Source: Candidatus Hydrogenedentota bacterium
GTDB taxonomy: Bacteria > Hydrogenedentota > Hydrogenedentia > Hydrogenedentales > CAITNO01
Assembly: GCA_011046175.1 (NCBI GenBank)
Contig: DSBB01000202.1
Span: 1 to 5,940, forward strand
Direction of reading: 5' to 3'
Length of the DNA: 5,940 nt
The notes beneath the pieces are model-generated. The model searched no databases. It saw only the letters and a list, made by a program, of their open reading frames with translations, and had not been told where the DNA came from. The position numbers and the translations under genes are program-made. This document shows, piece after piece, positions 4,506-5,940 of this stretch. Each line of letters starts with the position of its first letter. The stretch's first letter is position 1.

Positions 4506-5940
4506 TCAGGCCGGAAGCAGCGTCAGGAAAAAAGAACCGGGGAGATATGCTCTTCACCTTGTTTCATTCCTGATGATTTCCTTTCTTCCCGCCATGGGTT
4601 CGGCGGCGGAACTGCAATGGGAGGAATTGCCGCCTTTGCCCAATGCCGACGGTGTTGCAGGTCCTTTTGTCGGCGTGCATCAGGACGCCCTCATTGTCGC
4701 CGGAGGCGCCAATTTTCCCGAACCTGTCTGGGAATCACAAAAAGAATGGCATGACGACATATTCGTGCTTGTCAGGGAATTGCGCCACGGCAACGAAAAC
4801 TACCATTGGGAAACAGGATTCAAACTCGAAAGACCCTTGGCCTACGGCGCCTCCGTTTCAACGCCGTATGGCGTCCTGTGCGTGGGAGGAAATGACGCTC
4901 AAAACACGTACGCGGATGTGTTCCTATTAAGGTGGAACGCCACAGACAAGACCATCGAGCAGGAACAACTTCCATGCCTGCCCCGCCCCTGCGCCTTTAC
5001 CGGAGCGGCACTGATAGGCAACACCGTCTATGTGGCCGGCGGCGCCGCCGGGGCGGCGCTTGAAAGTGCCATGCGTAACTTCTGGTCATTGGACCTTTCA
5101 AAAATTGGGAGTGACACCCTGACATGGCGGGAAACGCTCCCGTGGCCGGGCGCTTCCCGGGCTTTTTCCATTGTCACCGCACAACATAACGGCACGCATG
5201 ATTGCCTCTATATTATCAGCGGAAGGCGACAGGAGGCCGTTGGAGACGTGGAGTTTCTTACTGATGTCTATGAATTTAACCCCGCCAGATACGATTCGGC
5301 CGCTTATGACCCTGCAACGGGCGCCTACACGGCAGGAGGAGAACCGTGGCGAAGGCGGGCGGATGTTCCCCGTTGTGTTATGGCGGGCGTAGGTATTGCG
5401 CTCGGACAAAGTCACTTGCTCATTCTGGGCGGCGCGGACGGCAGTCTCTTCCATCAGGCGGACATGCTTAAAGATGCGCACCCGGGGTTTCCGAAAAAGG
5501 CGCTCGCCTATCACACAATCACCAATACCTGGGTGGACGCGGGGCCCATGCCTGCGAACCATGTGACCACCACCGCGGTTCGATGGGGGGACGACAGCGC
5601 CAACGCCCCGATTATTATTCCGAGCGGCGAAATTCGCCCGAGAGTGCGCACACCCAGAATATGGCGCATACGCCCTGCGCAAAGCGGTGGACACTTCGGG
5701 GTTGTTAACTTCGCCGTGCTGGGTCTGTATCTGGCCGTGATGATCGGTATGGGCGTGTTCTTTGCCTTCCGCAACAAGGTTGCCGATGATTTCTTCCGGG
5801 GCGGACAGCGTGTTCCCTGGTTTGTGGCGGGTATGAGCATTTTTGCCACGATGCTAAGCTCGATTACGTTCATGGCCATCCCCGCCAAAACCTATGCCAC
5901 CGACTGGGTATATTTTCTGGTAAACATGATGGCTGTTGCC
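4495..5940 (+). CDS. kelch-type sialic acid mutarotase (NanM/YjhT-like) fused to sodium:solute symporter (3' partial)
   Basis: The first 482 residues of a larger fusion that runs off the right edge. A signal sequence covers about residues 1-38 (RKK, hydrophobic FLMISFL, cleavage near GSAA). Residues 39-400 form a kelch beta-propeller of the NanM/YjhT or cyclically permuted mutarotase family. Visible repeat features include IVAGGANFPEPVWE followed by WHDDIFVL, LCVGGNDAQNTYADV, VYVAGG, LTDVYEFNP and LILGGADG. From residue 403 a transmembrane helix begins (VVNFAVLGLYLAVMIGMGVF), then DDFFRGGQRVPWFVAGMSIF and MLSSITFMAIPA, the first part of the SSS (Na+/solute symporter) family seen in PutP- and SiaT-like carriers. 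The signal peptide places the propeller in the periplasm, agreeing with an N-out symporter. In NanM the propeller speeds alpha/beta interconversion of N-acetylneuraminate; tethering it to the carrier would feed the preferred anomer. Sialic acid as substrate is inferred. Only about 80 residues of the symporter are visible, so its completeness is unknown. Confidence 0.88.
   Translation, partial: MTHNQAGSSVRKKEPGRYALHLVSFLMISFLPAMGSAAELQWEELPPLPNADGVAGPFVGVHQDALIVAGGANFPEPVWESQKEWHDDIFVLVRELRHGNENYHWETGFKLERPLAYGASVSTPYGVLCVGGNDAQNTYADVFLLRWNATDKTIEQEQLPCLPRPCAFTGAALIGNTVYVAGGAAGAALESAMRNFWSLDLSKIGSDTLTWRETLPWPGASRAFSIVTAQHNGTHDCLYIISGRRQEAVGDVEFLTDVYEFNPARYDSAAYDPATGAYTAGGEPWRRRADVPRCVMAGVGIALGQSHLLILGGADGSLFHQADMLKDAHPGFPKKALAYHTITNTWVDAGPMPANHVTTTAVRWGDDSANAPIIIPSGEIRPRVRTPRIWRIRPAQSGGHFGVVNFAVLGLYLAVMIGMGVFFAFRNKVADDFFRGGQRVPWFVAGMSIFATMLSSITFMAIPAKTYATDWVYFLVNMMAVA

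Noticed and set aside
5036..5051. Perfect 16-base palindrome CCGGCGGCGCCGCCGG inside the kelch domain.
   Set aside because: It encodes a Gly/Ala-rich kelch repeat (AGGAAGAA), so GC-rich glycine and alanine codons explain it without a regulatory role.
5098..5694. A 198-codon minus-strand frame opposite the kelch domain.
   Set aside because: The plus-strand frame carries clear kelch motifs and continues into symporter sequence. The antisense product is Arg-rich and low in recognisable features.

Overview
The window looks like a chromosomal segment of a Gram-negative bacterium of the Planctomycetes–Verrucomicrobia–Lentisphaerae type. The best guess from gene style is Candidatus Hydrogenedentes or a close relative. 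Three things point that way: a prepilin-like protein of the kind massively expanded in those phyla, a short secreted glycoside hydrolase family 2 enzyme, and a kelch-type sialic acid mutarotase fused to a sodium:solute symporter. This placement is an inference from recognised families, not from a database search.

Layout. Positions 1-841 (minus strand) hold the N-terminal 280 residues of a type IV pilin-like/pseudopilin-like protein that runs off the left edge. It has a readable promoter, ribosome binding site and G-rich quadruplex-type motif upstream. A 240-base divergent intergenic region separates it from a plus-strand series of four genes: a TetR-family regulator (1082-1759), a secreted GH2 glycosidase (1950-3881), a dihydrodipicolinate synthase/N-acetylneuraminate lyase family protein cut short at 173 residues (3984-4505), and a mutarotase–symporter fusion that overlaps it by 11 bases and continues past the right edge (4495-5940). 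No gap between genes exceeds 300 bases. No RNA gene, insertion sequence or CRISPR array was seen.

How the genes may work together. The three enzyme/transport genes read as a sialic-acid (or related keto-acid sugar) utilisation cluster. The GH2 enzyme would trim a glycan outside the cytoplasm. The periplasmic kelch propeller would interconvert sugar anomers and hand them to the attached Na+ symporter, and the lyase would split the sugar in the cytoplasm. The TetR gene upstream is a candidate local regulator.

The most striking oddity is the lyase. It keeps the substrate-carboxylate motif and the catalytic tyrosine, but the reading frame diverges from the family immediately before the position of the Schiff-base lysine. 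The encoded protein should therefore be inactive unless the sequence is misassembled here. No wholly new system was identified. The truncated lyase overlapping an unusual transporter fusion, and the quadruplex motif abutting the pilin promoter, are the items most worth a second look.
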